A program made the translations under genes and the position numbers. Shown here piece after piece: positions 16,868 to 25,759 of a stretch of 64,000 bases of DNA. Source of the stretch: Streptomyces sp. A0958 (lineage in GTDB: Bacteria; Actinomycetota; Actinomycetes; Streptomycetales; Streptomycetaceae). Within the stretch, counting starts at the first letter, position 1, and each line of letters begins with the position of its first letter. Under the pieces are notes generated by a model, which saw nothing but the letters and a program-made list of their open reading frames with translations, ran no database searches and was not told where the DNA came from. The stretch spans positions 1 through 64,000 of the forward strand of contig NZ_SSBK01000007.1 of the NCBI RefSeq assembly GCF_004795035.1, given 5' to 3'.

Positions 16868-19666
16868 TCAGAGCTCGCCCTTGCGGGTGAGGTGGTTGAA
16901 GCAGAGCCAGCCGGGAAGGACCGGCAGCCACAGGGTCAGCAGCCGGAACAGCAGCACCGCGGGGGCGGCGACCTCCTTCGGCAGCCCGACCGCGATCAGA
17001 CCCAGCGTCAGCGCGCCCTCGACGGCGCCCATGCCGCCGGGCGTCGGGGCCGCCGAGCCCAGCGCGTTGCCGGCGAGGAAGACGACCGCGATGCTCGCGT
17101 AGCTGAGGTGTGGGGTGTCCGGTCCGCTGAACGCCCGCACCGACGCGTCCAGGCACATCACGAACACGCCGGTCAGCAGCAGCATCCCGCCGATGCCGGT
17201 GAGCAGCTTCTGCGGCCGCTGCACGACGTCGAGCATGCGCGGGACGACGCCGGCGAACAGCGACCGCACCCGGGTCACCACGAACTTCCGCAGGAACGGG
17301 ATCGCCGTCACCACCAGCACCAGCACGGCGACCGTCAGCAGCCCCGCGATCACGGTCCTGGACGGGGTCAGCGAGGACGGGGTCTTCTCGGTGCCGGTCA
17401 GATAGCCGAAGGCGCCGAGCAGCAGGATGTGGCAGCCCAGGCCGAACAGCTGCGAGGCGCCCACACTGGCGACCGCGAGTCCCGGCCGGACCCCGGAGCG
17501 CTGGAGGAAGCGGGTGTTCAGCGCGACCCCGCCGACCGCCGCCGGGGCCACGATCTTCACGAACGAACCGGCGACCTGCGCGAGGACCGTCTTGGCGAAC
17601 GACACCCGCTCGGGCACGAAGCCCAGCAGGCTCATCGCGGCCGCCACATAGCTGAGCGCCGAGAAGCCGACCGCGGCCGCCACCCAGCCCCACTCCGCCT
17701 GTTCGACCACCGCGCCGAAGTCGGCCTGGGTGACCTGGGAGATCAGGAAGTACGCGGCGATGGCACCGGCGATGAAGCTGAACAGGGTGCGCGGCTTGAT
17801 GCGCTCCAGGCGGATCGGTTCGACGGGGGCCTGCGGCCGGATCAGCAGGACCTCCCGGCGGATCTGGGTGAGCAGGTCCTCCTCGCGCGCCTCCTCCAGC
17901 GCGTCGTCCATGGCCCGCTTCTCGGCCTGCTTCTCGGTGCGCAGCGACTTGCGGTCGGCCTTGCGGCCCCCGTCCCCGTCCTTGGACAGCTCCTCGGGGG
18001 CCTCCCCTTCCCCGGCCCTGGCCCGCTTCGCCGCGTCCGACGCGTCGAGCACGGCCTCGCGCTCGCGCTGCGACCGCTCCCGGGCGAGCCTGCGCAGGTG
18101 CGCCCGGGTGGACCGGCTGAGCGCGATCGGCTGGAGCAGGGGGAGGCTGTCGGCGACGGCGTCCGGGCCGAGTACGGCGAGCGCGGCGGCCACGGCCCGC
18201 TCGGGGCCCACCCGCAGACCGGTCGTCGTGAGCAGCTGCGCGACGTCCATCCGCAGCACCAGGTCACCGGCCGCGATCTCCCCGCCGCGCAGATCGGTGA
18301 CGAACACCTTGCCGAAACGATCCACCAGGATGGCGTCTCCGGTGAGCCTGCGGTGCGCGATCCGGCGCGACTGGAGGGCCTTCACCTGGTGCCAGGCGCC
18401 GCGCACCAGCTCGTCGGTGATCTCGGCGTCCTCCAAGGCGTCCAGGGACCGGCCGCCGATGTGCTCGTAGACCAGCATCACGGCGTCCGGGCCCAGCTCG
18501 GACGTGGCGATCAGCTTGGGCGCGTTGGCCCCGGCGGCGATCGCGGCGTACGCGAGCAGCGCCTCCTGCTCCAGCGCCTGGCGCAGCGACTGGATGGATC
18601 GCCGCTGGGTGATGCCGCGCAGGGTGAGCCTGCGCCACACCCGGTAGAAGAAGCCCTGGGCCTGCTGCTCGCGGTCGACGACCGTCACATCCAGCGGTGG
18701 CCCGTCCTCCAGCGAGACCAGATAGCGGCGCCCCCGGTCGCTCTGGTCGCCGGAGTCGGGGGCGTCCTCGGCCCGCATCGCGGTGACCGGGCGGAAGCCG
18801 ACGTGGCGCAGCCCGGCCATCAGGTGCTGCCCGGTCGGGCGGACGTTCGGTGAGCCGACCGCGTACAGCGTGCCGTACGCCACCGACCAGCCGATCAGGA
18901 CCGTCAGGACGATGGAGAACGGGGTGGTGTAGCCGCCGACCAGCATGGCGAACGCGTCGAGCAGCAGCACCACCCACAGCACGACCCGCCAGCGTGGCCG
19001 TCGCGCCATCCCCACCGCCGTCATATAGGCGATCACGGGGGCGAGGTAGCCGTGCACGGGGTCGGTCACCGCGTCACCGGGCGTCGGCTGGGTCAGCGCG
19101 TCCTGCACGGTGCCGGATGCGGACTTGGCGACCCACAGATCCGTGGCGAGCGTCACGCCGTGCGCCAGCACCGCGGCCAGCACCCCGTCCGCGATCCGCA
19201 GCCCGTCCCGTTTGATCAGCCGCTCGATGGCGAAGGCGACCGGCACCAGGAGCACGGCGATGCTGGAGACCAGACCGGCCAGCTTGATGAGCAGGTCGGG
19301 GGCCTGGCCGGTGCCCTTGTTGATGTCCTGTTCGAGCCCGGTGGTCGTGCCGTGGGCGAAGGCGGCGACGGAGAACAGCACGACGACCAACAGCACCCCG
19401 ATGAGCAGGCGCAGCAGGTCGGAGGGGCGGTGCACCCGGGCGGGCAGCAGGGGTTCGTCCCCCGAGACGCGCTCGGCGAGCGCCTCCTCGGAGGTGGCGA
19501 GCGTCGAGCCGGTCAGATGTCCGGAAGAGCTCTCCGCGTCCGTGTCCGGCTCCTGCCGGGCCTTGTCCGGACGCGGCTCGGCATCGGAGGCGTCGTCGGC
19601 CGCCTTCGGTGGCTGCACGCCCTGCTCCTTCGTCGCCTCTGGTTGGTCTTCGTGGTCTCGTATCAC
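16868..19666 (-). CDS. Large membrane protein: degenerate kinase-like domain fused to LPG-synthase-type membrane domain
   Basis: A 932-residue protein. An acidic N-terminus is followed by several membrane helices (about residues 85-255). A soluble protein-kinase-like region then spans about 290-510, containing LVYEHIGGRSLDAL, HRRLTGDAILVD and VFVTDLRGG. A highly charged segment (about 520-610) leads to about eight helices (about 640-925) of the lysylphosphatidylglycerol synthase transmembrane family, with the typical PTPGGMGAVEGAL motif. The kinase motifs look degenerate: the catalytic-loop Asp is replaced. There is no aminoacyl-transferase domain, so a flippase or membrane-sensing role is more likely than lipid lysylation. 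The GTG at 19666 has a weak Shine-Dalgarno. Confidence 0.85.
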   Translation of the reverse strand: MIRDHEDQPEATKEQGVQPPKAADDASDAEPRPDKARQEPDTDAESSSGHLTGSTLATSEEALAERVSGDEPLLPARVHRPSDLLRLLIGVLLVVVLFSVAAFAHGTTTGLEQDINKGTGQAPDLLIKLAGLVSSIAVLLVPVAFAIERLIKRDGLRIADGVLAAVLAHGVTLATDLWVAKSASGTVQDALTQPTPGDAVTDPVHGYLAPVIAYMTAVGMARRPRWRVVLWVVLLLDAFAMLVGGYTTPFSIVLTVLIGWSVAYGTLYAVGSPNVRPTGQHLMAGLRHVGFRPVTAMRAEDAPDSGDQSDRGRRYLVSLEDGPPLDVTVVDREQQAQGFFYRVWRRLTLRGITQRRSIQSLRQALEQEALLAYAAIAAGANAPKLIATSELGPDAVMLVYEHIGGRSLDALEDAEITDELVRGAWHQVKALQSRRIAHRRLTGDAILVDRFGKVFVTDLRGGEIAAGDLVLRMDVAQLLTTTGLRVGPERAVAAALAVLGPDAVADSLPLLQPIALSRSTRAHLRRLARERSQREREAVLDASDAAKRARAGEGEAPEELSKDGDGGRKADRKSLRTEKQAEKRAMDDALEEAREEDLLTQIRREVLLIRPQAPVEPIRLERIKPRTLFSFIAGAIAAYFLISQVTQADFGAVVEQAEWGWVAAAVGFSALSYVAAAMSLLGFVPERVSFAKTVLAQVAGSFVKIVAPAAVGGVALNTRFLQRSGVRPGLAVASVGASQLFGLGCHILLLGAFGYLTGTEKTPSSLTPSRTVIAGLLTVAVLVLVVTAIPFLRKFVVTRVRSLFAGVVPRMLDVVQRPQKLLTGIGGMLLLTGVFVMCLDASVRAFSGPDTPHLSYASIAVVFLAGNALGSAAPTPGGMGAVEGALTLGLIAVGLPKEVAAPAVLLFRLLTLWLPVLPGWLCFNHLTRKGEL

Positions 19667-19830
19667 CGGTCACCGCCCGCATGATGGTGGCACGGCCGAC
19701 GAGCACAGGGGGGCATCAGGGTGCGATGCGGGGGCGTGCGATGCGCAAGATACGCTCCTTTTCCGCCGCGCGCACGCTGCGTGTGCGCCCGGACACGCAC
19801 CCCGCCGGGCTGTCGGTGGCGTACGGCAGG

Positions 19831-20211
19831 ATGGGCCCGGTGAGCGAACACCCGACGGGCGACGCGCTGCCGGAGTACGCGGAGCGCGTGCTCGACGTCG
19901 CCGATCTGATCCCGCCCGGCCGCGTCATGACCTACGGCGACATCGCGGAGTGGCTGGGCGACGGCGGCCCGCGCCAGGTCGGCCGGGTCATGGCGCTGTA
20001 CGGGGGAGCGGCGCCGTGGTGGCGCGTGGTGCGCTCCGACGGCGCGCTGCTGCCCGGCCACGAACTGCGCGCCCTGGACCACTACCGAGAGGAGAACACC
20101 CCGCTGCGCGAGGCCCCCCGCAGCGCGGAGGGCCACCTCCCGCGCCTGGACATGCGGCGCGCGCGATGGGACGGCGTGACGGGCGGCGGCGGTGGGGGAG
20201 CTCACACCTGA
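19831..20211 (+). CDS. Alkyltransferase-like (ATL) DNA damage-recognition protein
   Basis: A 126-residue member of the O6-alkylguanine DNA methyltransferase fold (MGMT family). The helix-turn-helix part is clear (PPGRVMTYGDIAEWLGDGG, GRVMALYGG). The usual PCHRV active site reads PWWRVV: Trp replaces the alkyl-accepting Cys, so it cannot transfer alkyl groups and should flag lesions for nucleotide excision repair, as known ATLs do. It may start at ATG 19831 or GTG 19840. It lies upstream of adnA, in a DNA repair neighbourhood. Confidence 0.88.
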   Translation: MGPVSEHPTGDALPEYAERVLDVADLIPPGRVMTYGDIAEWLGDGGPRQVGRVMALYGGAAPWWRVVRSDGALLPGHELRALDHYREENTPLREAPRSAEGHLPRLDMRRARWDGVTGGGGGGAHT

Positions 20212-20424
20212 CAGCTTCGGCCATCCGACGGCGTATCGGGCGGAGCCCGGTCCGTACGGTGTGCGCGGAGCGCGGCGCTGAACCGGGGCGCCGCCGTTCG
20301 CGGAACGTGACGATCCCCGCAGCCCTCCCGCCGCATTCGCGGTCCGCGCCGGAGTAGCGTCGTCAGTTCGCGGCAGACACCGCGCCCTCACCACCCGTAC
20401 ACCCACCAGGACCGGCGATCCCAC

Positions 20425-23400
20425 GTGAGCACCTCCTCCACCACCCGGCACAGTCCTCGCCGTCAGGCACGGCAGGGGGCCCAGGGCCCGTACCGGCTGG
20501 TGCGCACCCTGCCGGGTTCCGTGGAGCCCCCTCTCCTGGACGCGGCGCAACGCGCGGTGGTTGACCATCCCGGCGGCCCGCTCCTGGTGCTCGCCGGACC
20601 CGGTACGGGCAAGACGACCACGCTCGTCGAATCCGTCGCCGCCCGCATCGCCCGGGGCGCCGACCCGGCGCGCGTGCTCGTCCTCACCTTCAGCCGCAAG
20701 GCCGCCGTCGAACTGCGCGACCGGATGGCCGCCCGGCTCGGCGCCGCCCGGGGACCGCAGGCCACCACGTTCCACTCCTTCTGTTACGCCCTGGTCCGCG
20801 CCCACCAGGACGCCGACCTCTTCGCGGACCCGCTGCGCCTGCTCTCCGGACCGGAACAGGACGTGACCGTCCGCGACCTGCTGGCCGGCCAGCTCGACCT
20901 GGAGAAGGAGGGCCGCCCGCACATCCGCTGGCCCGACGAGCTGCGCGCCTGCCTGACCACGCGCGGCTTCGCCGACGAGGTGCGCGCGGTGCTCGCCCGC
21001 AGCCGCGAGCTGGGCCTCGGCCCGGACGCCCTCGCCGACTTCGCCCGGCGCACCGGCCGGCCCGACTGGGGCGCCGCCGCCCGCTTCCTCGCCGAATACC
21101 TCGACGTGCTGGACGCCCAGGGCGTGCTGGACTACGCCGAGCTGGTCCACCGCGCGGTGCTCCTCGCGGAGCGCCCCGAGGTGTCGGCGCTGCTGGCCGG
21201 GAAGTACGACGCGGTGTTCGTCGACGAGTACCAGGACACCGACCCGGCCCAGGTGCGGCTGCTGCACGCGCTGGCCGGCAACCGGGGCAGCGCTCCGGGA
21301 GGCGGCGGCGGACGCGACCTGATCGCCTTCGGTGACCCGGACCAGTCGATCTACGCGTTCCGGGGCGCCGACGTGAACGGCATCCTCGACTTCCCGGAGG
21401 TCTTCCGGCGCGCGGACGGCGCCCCGGCCCCGGTCGGCGTCCTCACCACCTCGCGCCGCTCCGGCGACCGGCTGCTCGCCGCCACCCGCCTGCTCACCCG
21501 GCGGATGCCGCTCACCCGGCTGCCGTCGGCGAAGGTCCGCGCCCACCGGGATCTGGGCGCGGTCCGCGAGGGCGGCAGCGTCGAGACGTACACCTACCCG
21601 ACCGCCTCCACCGAGCTCGACAACATCGCCGACCTGCTGCGCCGGGCGCACCTGGAGGACGGTGTGCCGTGGCACGAGATGGCGGTGCTCGTCCGGGCCG
21701 GCGGCCGCACGCTCCCCGCCCTGCGCCGGGCCCTGACCTCGGCGGGCGTTCCCCTGGAGGTGGACGGCGACGACCTGGCCCTGCGCCACGAACCCGCGGT
21801 GGCCCCCCTCCTGACCGCCCTGCGCGCGGTGGCCGCGGCGGCCCTGCACGGGGGAGCGGCCGAAGGGGAGGAAGCCGCCTGGCTCGACACCGAGACCGCC
21901 CTGGCCCTGCTCGCCTCGCCCCTCGGCTCCATGGACGCCGCCGATCTACGCCGGCTCGGCCGCGCCCTGCGGGACGAGGAGCGCGCCGCCGGGAACCGGG
22001 TGCCCGCGCCCTCCGGCGAACTGCTGGCCCGCGCACTCGCCGAGCCGGAGCGGCTTGTGGCGCACGATCCGGCGTACGCCCGTGGCGCCCAGCGCCTGGG
22101 CGCGCTGCTGCGCACGGCGCGCGAGCTGCTCGAAGCCGGCGGCACCGCCGAGGAGGCCCTGTGGACGCTGTGGTCCGGCACCCCGTGGCCCGGCCGGCTG
22201 GAGCGCGCGGCCCTGCGCGGGGGCGCGGGCGGGCGCAACGCCGACCGTGACCTCGACGCGGTCTGCGCCCTCTTCGACACCGCCGCCCGCGCCGAGGAGC
22301 GCATCGGGGGCCGGGGCGCGCTCAACTTCCTGGAGGAGGTCGACGCCCAGGACATCGCGGCCGACACCCTCTCCCGGCGCTCGGTGCGTCCCGACGCCGT
22401 ACGGCTGATGACCGCCCACCGGTCCAAGGGCCTGGAGTGGCGCATGGTCGTCGTCGCGGGCGTGCAGGAAGGCCTCTGGCCCGACCTGCGGCGCCGCGGC
22501 TCGCTCCTCGAAGCCGACCGGATCGGCCGCGACGGCCTCGCCGAACCCCTCACGCCCGGCGCCCTCCTCGCGGAGGAGCGGCGGCTGTTCTACGTGGCGG
22601 CGACCCGGGCCCGCGAGCGCCTGGTCGTCACCGCGGTCAAGGCCCCCGCCGACGACGGCGACCAGCCCTCCCGCTTCCTGACCGAGCTGGGCGTCGAACC
22701 CCGGGACGTCACCGGCCGCCCGCGCCGCCCCCTCGCCGTCGCCGCGCTCGTCGCCGAGCTGCGCGCCACCACCGTCGACCCCGCCGCCTCCGACGCCCTG
22801 CGCGAGGAGGCCGCCCACCGCCTCGCCCGGCTGGCCGCGCTCACCGACGACGACGGCCAGCCGCTCGTGCCCGCCGCCCACCCGTACCGCTGGTGGGGGC
22901 TGTACGAGCCGACGCGCTCGGCGGTACCGCTGCGCGACCGGGACCAGCCCGTCGCCCTGTCCGGGAGCGCGCTCGACCAGCTCGCCAACAGCTGTGCGCT
23001 CCAGTGGTTCCTGGGCCGCGAGGTGAAGGCCGACGCGCCCGCGACGGCCGCCCAGGGCTTCGGCAACGTCGTCCACGTCCTGGCCGACGAGGTGGCTTCC
23101 GGCCGTACGCCCGCCGACCTGGCCGTCCTGATGGAACGGCTCGACTCGGTCTGGGACGGGCTGGTCTTCGACGCCCCCTGGAAGTCGCACCAGGAGAAGG
23201 AGCAGGCGCGCGCCGCCCTCGAACGCTTCCTGCGCTGGCACGTCATGGACCGGGCCGGCCGTACGCCTGTGGCCAGTGAGCACGACTTCGACGTGACGCT
23301 GGCGGCGGGGGAGTTCGAGGTACGCATCCGGGGCTCCATGGACCGCGTGGAGCGGGACACCGAGGGCCGGGCCTATGTCGTCGACTTCAAGACCGGCAAG

Positions 23401-23751
23401 CAGTCCCCGACGAAGGACGAGGTCGCCCGCCACCCCCAGCTCGCCGTTTACCAGCTGGCGGTCCGGGAAGGGGCGGTCGACGACGTCTTCGACGGTACGC
23501 GGCCCGAGCCGGGCGGCGCCGAACTCGTACAGCTGCGCCAGGCCGCCCCCAAGAAGGAGGGGGGCGACGCCGCGCCCAAGGTGCAGGCGCAGGCGCCGCC
23601 GGACTCCGAGTGGGTCTCCGACCTGCTGGCGACCGCCGCGGGCCGGGTCCTGGACGAACGGTTCACCCCGACGACCGGCCAGCACTGCACCCACTGCACC
23701 TTCCGGGCCTCGTGCAGCGCGCAGCCGGAGGGCCGGCACGTCCTGGAGTAG
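20425..23751 (+). CDS. adnA: AdnA-type helicase-nuclease subunit
   Basis: A 1108-residue subunit of the double-strand-break resection complex AdnAB. The UvrD/Rep motor has Walker A GPGTGKTT (residues 58-65), VDEYQDTD, QSIYAFRGAD, and a later MTAHRSKGLEW. The C-terminal RecB-like nuclease has VDFKTGKQ, and cysteines in NSCALQW and at the end (CTHC, then ASC) fit an iron-sulfur staple. Assignment as AdnA rather than AdnB rests on that cluster and on gene order. The GTG start has no strong Shine-Dalgarno. adnB lies 2 kb downstream, beyond two inverted genes. Confidence 0.85.
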   Translation: MSTSSTTRHSPRRQARQGAQGPYRLVRTLPGSVEPPLLDAAQRAVVDHPGGPLLVLAGPGTGKTTTLVESVAARIARGADPARVLVLTFSRKAAVELRDRMAARLGAARGPQATTFHSFCYALVRAHQDADLFADPLRLLSGPEQDVTVRDLLAGQLDLEKEGRPHIRWPDELRACLTTRGFADEVRAVLARSRELGLGPDALADFARRTGRPDWGAAARFLAEYLDVLDAQGVLDYAELVHRAVLLAERPEVSALLAGKYDAVFVDEYQDTDPAQVRLLHALAGNRGSAPGGGGGRDLIAFGDPDQSIYAFRGADVNGILDFPEVFRRADGAPAPVGVLTTSRRSGDRLLAATRLLTRRMPLTRLPSAKVRAHRDLGAVREGGSVETYTYPTASTELDNIADLLRRAHLEDGVPWHEMAVLVRAGGRTLPALRRALTSAGVPLEVDGDDLALRHEPAVAPLLTALRAVAAAALHGGAAEGEEAAWLDTETALALLASPLGSMDAADLRRLGRALRDEERAAGNRVPAPSGELLARALAEPERLVAHDPAYARGAQRLGALLRTARELLEAGGTAEEALWTLWSGTPWPGRLERAALRGGAGGRNADRDLDAVCALFDTAARAEERIGGRGALNFLEEVDAQDIAADTLSRRSVRPDAVRLMTAHRSKGLEWRMVVVAGVQEGLWPDLRRRGSLLEADRIGRDGLAEPLTPGALLAEERRLFYVAATRARERLVVTAVKAPADDGDQPSRFLTELGVEPRDVTGRPRRPLAVAALVAELRATTVDPAASDALREEAAHRLARLAALTDDDGQPLVPAAHPYRWWGLYEPTRSAVPLRDRDQPVALSGSALDQLANSCALQWFLGREVKADAPATAAQGFGNVVHVLADEVASGRTPADLAVLMERLDSVWDGLVFDAPWKSHQEKEQARAALERFLRWHVMDRAGRTPVASEHDFDVTLAAGEFEVRIRGSMDRVERDTEGRAYVVDFKTGKQSPTKDEVARHPQLAVYQLAVREGAVDDVFDGTRPEPGGAELVQLRQAAPKKEGGDAAPKVQAQAPPDSEWVSDLLATAAGRVLDERFTPTTGQHCTHCTFRASCSAQPEGRHVLE

Positions 23752-23759
23752 GAGCGGGG

Positions 23760-24665
23760 TCAGTGCTTGCGCGCCACCAGGCCGTACACGCTGACGTCCG
23801 CGTCGGTGACGTCGTTGATGTCCTGGTAGCGCGTACGGTCCAGCTCGTCCAGGCCCGCCACGAACTCCGGGTCGGGGTTCCTGGCCTCCGGCAGGTCGGT
23901 GACCTGCTCGGGGCGCCAGCGGTGCACGGGGACGATGCCGGGGTCGAGCAGTTCCAGTCCGTTGTCGGTGACGAAGCGTTCCATCTGGGCGTACGAGCGG
24001 CGGACCATGGCGAAGCCGCGCTCCTTGAACCCCTTGGTGATGCTGCCGACCTGCTCCGTGTTGAGGTCCGCACTCACATTGCTCAGGACGACGACGCTGC
24101 CGGGTGCGAGGGAGTCGACCAGCTGCCTCACGACCGGGTAGGCCGTGTCGTCCTCGATGAAGTGGAGGACGGCCGCCAGGACGAGGGTGACCGGGCGGTC
24201 GAAGTCGAGGCTGCGGCGGGCGGCCTCCAGGATCTTGCCCGGCTCGCGCAGGTCCGCCTCGATGTAGTCGGTACGCCCCTCGGGCCCGCTGGTGAGCAGG
24301 GCCTGCGCGTGGACGAGGACGACCGGGTCGTTGTCGACGTAGACCACCCGTGCGTCGGGCGCGATGGCCTGGGCGATCTGGTGCACGTTCTGCTGGGTCG
24401 GCAGCCCGGTCCCGATGTCGAGGAACTGCCGGACGCCGTCCTTCGCCGCGAGGGTCACCGCCCGCCGCATGAAGTCCCGGTTGTGCCGCACGGTGAGGTA
24501 CCCGCGCGGGTTGGCGGCCAGGGCCATGGCGGCGGCCTCGCGGTCGGCCGGGTAGTTGTCCTTGCCGCCCAGGAAGACGTCGTAGACCCGTGCGGGGTGC
24601 GCCTTCGTCGTGTCGATGCGCTTCCGGAGCCCGGAGGCGTCAGGGGCGGGTGCGTCGGCGCTCAT
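23760..24665 (-). CDS. SAM-dependent methyltransferase, SAV2177/DUF574 family (copy 1)
   Basis: A 301-residue class I methyltransferase of a family expanded in Streptomyces. The SAM-binding segment FLDIGTGLPTQQN (near residue 84) and VVYVDNDPVVLVHA are clear, followed by a conserved RPVTLVLAAVLHFI strand. The substrate is unknown. The ATG at 24665 matches the start of its paralogue; an upstream ATG at 24698 would add 11 unmatched residues. It runs opposite to adnA, stops nine bases after the adnA stop, and shares a 159-bp identical 5' region with copy 2. Confidence 0.9.
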   Translation of the reverse strand: MSADAPAPDASGLRKRIDTTKAHPARVYDVFLGGKDNYPADREAAAMALAANPRGYLTVRHNRDFMRRAVTLAAKDGVRQFLDIGTGLPTQQNVHQIAQAIAPDARVVYVDNDPVVLVHAQALLTSGPEGRTDYIEADLREPGKILEAARRSLDFDRPVTLVLAAVLHFIEDDTAYPVVRQLVDSLAPGSVVVLSNVSADLNTEQVGSITKGFKERGFAMVRRSYAQMERFVTDNGLELLDPGIVPVHRWRPEQVTDLPEARNPDPEFVAGLDELDRTRYQDINDVTDADVSVYGLVARKH

Positions 24666-24681
24666 GTGACCGTCCTCGTAA
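24523..24681 (-). repeat. 159-bp direct repeat, copy 1 (5' end of methyltransferase 1)
   Basis: Identical, base for base on my reading, to 25475-25633. It covers the Shine-Dalgarno region, start codon and first ~48 codons of each methyltransferase gene. The rest of the two genes has diverged, so this stretch is recent or maintained by gene conversion. Confidence 0.85.
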
Positions 24682-24717
24682 AAATGTTGATGCGACAAGC
24701 GGATGATTTACGGGCCT

Positions 24718-25617
24718 TCACGGCTTGCGCGCCACGAGGACATAGATGTTGACGTCCTCGTCCGTCGCGTCGGAGATGCTGACGTACCGGCCCCCGTCCA
24801 GGTGGTCCAGCTCTTCCGGCGCCGGCCCCCGCGTCTCGGTCGCGTCGGCCGCGTGGTCCGGGCGCCAGTGCCGCGACGGGACGATGCCGGGGTCGAGCAG
24901 TTCCAGGCCGTTGTCGGTGACGAAGCGCTCGATCTCCTCGCGCCGGCGCAGCACGAAGGAGAACCCCCGCTTGCGGAACGTCTCGGCCACCTTGTTGATC
25001 GGCACCGGGTTCATGTCGGCGGTGAGGTGGCTCAGGACGAGATGGCTGCCGGACGGCAGTGCGCCGAGGAGCCGGGCGACGACGGGGTAGGCCTCGTCGT
25101 CATCGATGAAGTGCAGGATGGCGGCGAGGACGAGGGTGACCGGGCGGTCGAAGTCGAGGGTGCGGCGGGCGGCCTCCAGGATCTTGCCCGGTTCGCGGAT
25201 GTCCGCCTCGATGTAGTCGGTGCGGCCCTCGGCGCTGCTGGTGAGCAGGGCCTGCGCGTGGACGAGGACGATCGGGTCGTTGTCGACGTAGACGACCTGT
25301 GCGTCCGGGGCGATGGCCTGGGCGATCTGGTGCACGTTCTGCTGGGTCGGCAGCCCGGTCCCGACGTCGAGGAACTGCCGGATACCCGACTCGCCCGCGA
25401 GCACGGTCACAGCCCGCCGGACGAAGTCCCGGTTGTGCCGGACGTCGAGATGGCCGCGCGGATTGGCCTTCGCCGCCATGGCGGCGGCCTCGCGGTCGGC
25501 CGGGTAGTTGTCCTTGCCGCCCAGGAAGACGTCGTAGACCCGTGCGGGGTGCGCCTTCGTCGTGTCGATGCGCTTCCGGAGCCCGGAGGCGTCAGGGGCG
25601 GGTGCGTCGGCGCTCAT
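24718..25617 (-). CDS. SAM-dependent methyltransferase, SAV2177/DUF574 family (copy 2)
   Basis: A 299-residue paralogue of the downstream gene, with the same SAM-binding motif (FLDVGTGLPTQQN) and DNDPIVLVHA. The first ~48 residues are identical to copy 1, while the C-terminal half, which should define the substrate, is clearly different (for example EELDHLDGGRYVSISDAT). The start ATG at 25617 has GAGGACGG upstream. It is divergent from adnB. What it methylates cannot be read from the sequence. Confidence 0.9.
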   Translation of the reverse strand: MSADAPAPDASGLRKRIDTTKAHPARVYDVFLGGKDNYPADREAAAMAAKANPRGHLDVRHNRDFVRRAVTVLAGESGIRQFLDVGTGLPTQQNVHQIAQAIAPDAQVVYVDNDPIVLVHAQALLTSSAEGRTDYIEADIREPGKILEAARRTLDFDRPVTLVLAAILHFIDDDEAYPVVARLLGALPSGSHLVLSHLTADMNPVPINKVAETFRKRGFSFVLRRREEIERFVTDNGLELLDPGIVPSRHWRPDHAADATETRGPAPEELDHLDGGRYVSISDATDEDVNIYVLVARKP

Positions 25618-25633
25618 GTGACCGTCCTCGTAA
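25475..25633 (-). repeat. 159-bp direct repeat, copy 2 (5' end of methyltransferase 2)
   Basis: Identical partner of 24523-24681; see that entry. Confidence 0.85.
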
Positions 25634-25746
25634 GGCTGTTGGTGCGACCAGCAGATAATTTAGACCCATCCGGGATTCCTGCGTCCCACCGGGAGGCGGA
25701 GACAGCTGCGCACTCCGGGGCTTCGCGGGTTGTCGGTGGCTCCGGT

Positions 25747-25752
25747 TAGCCT
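25747..25752 (+). promoter_or_regulatory. -10 element (TAGCCT), leaderless start of adnB
   Basis: TAGCCT lies seven bases before the GTG at 25760. This choice removes ten poorly supported residues from a longer TTG-initiated frame (25730). Confidence 0.6.
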
Positions 25753-25759
25753 CTGTGGA

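Noticed and set aside
16532..18853. 773-residue plus-strand ORF
   Set aside because: Antisense to the peptidase and LPG-synthase-type genes; its composition is the mirror of high-GC codon bias and shows no domain.
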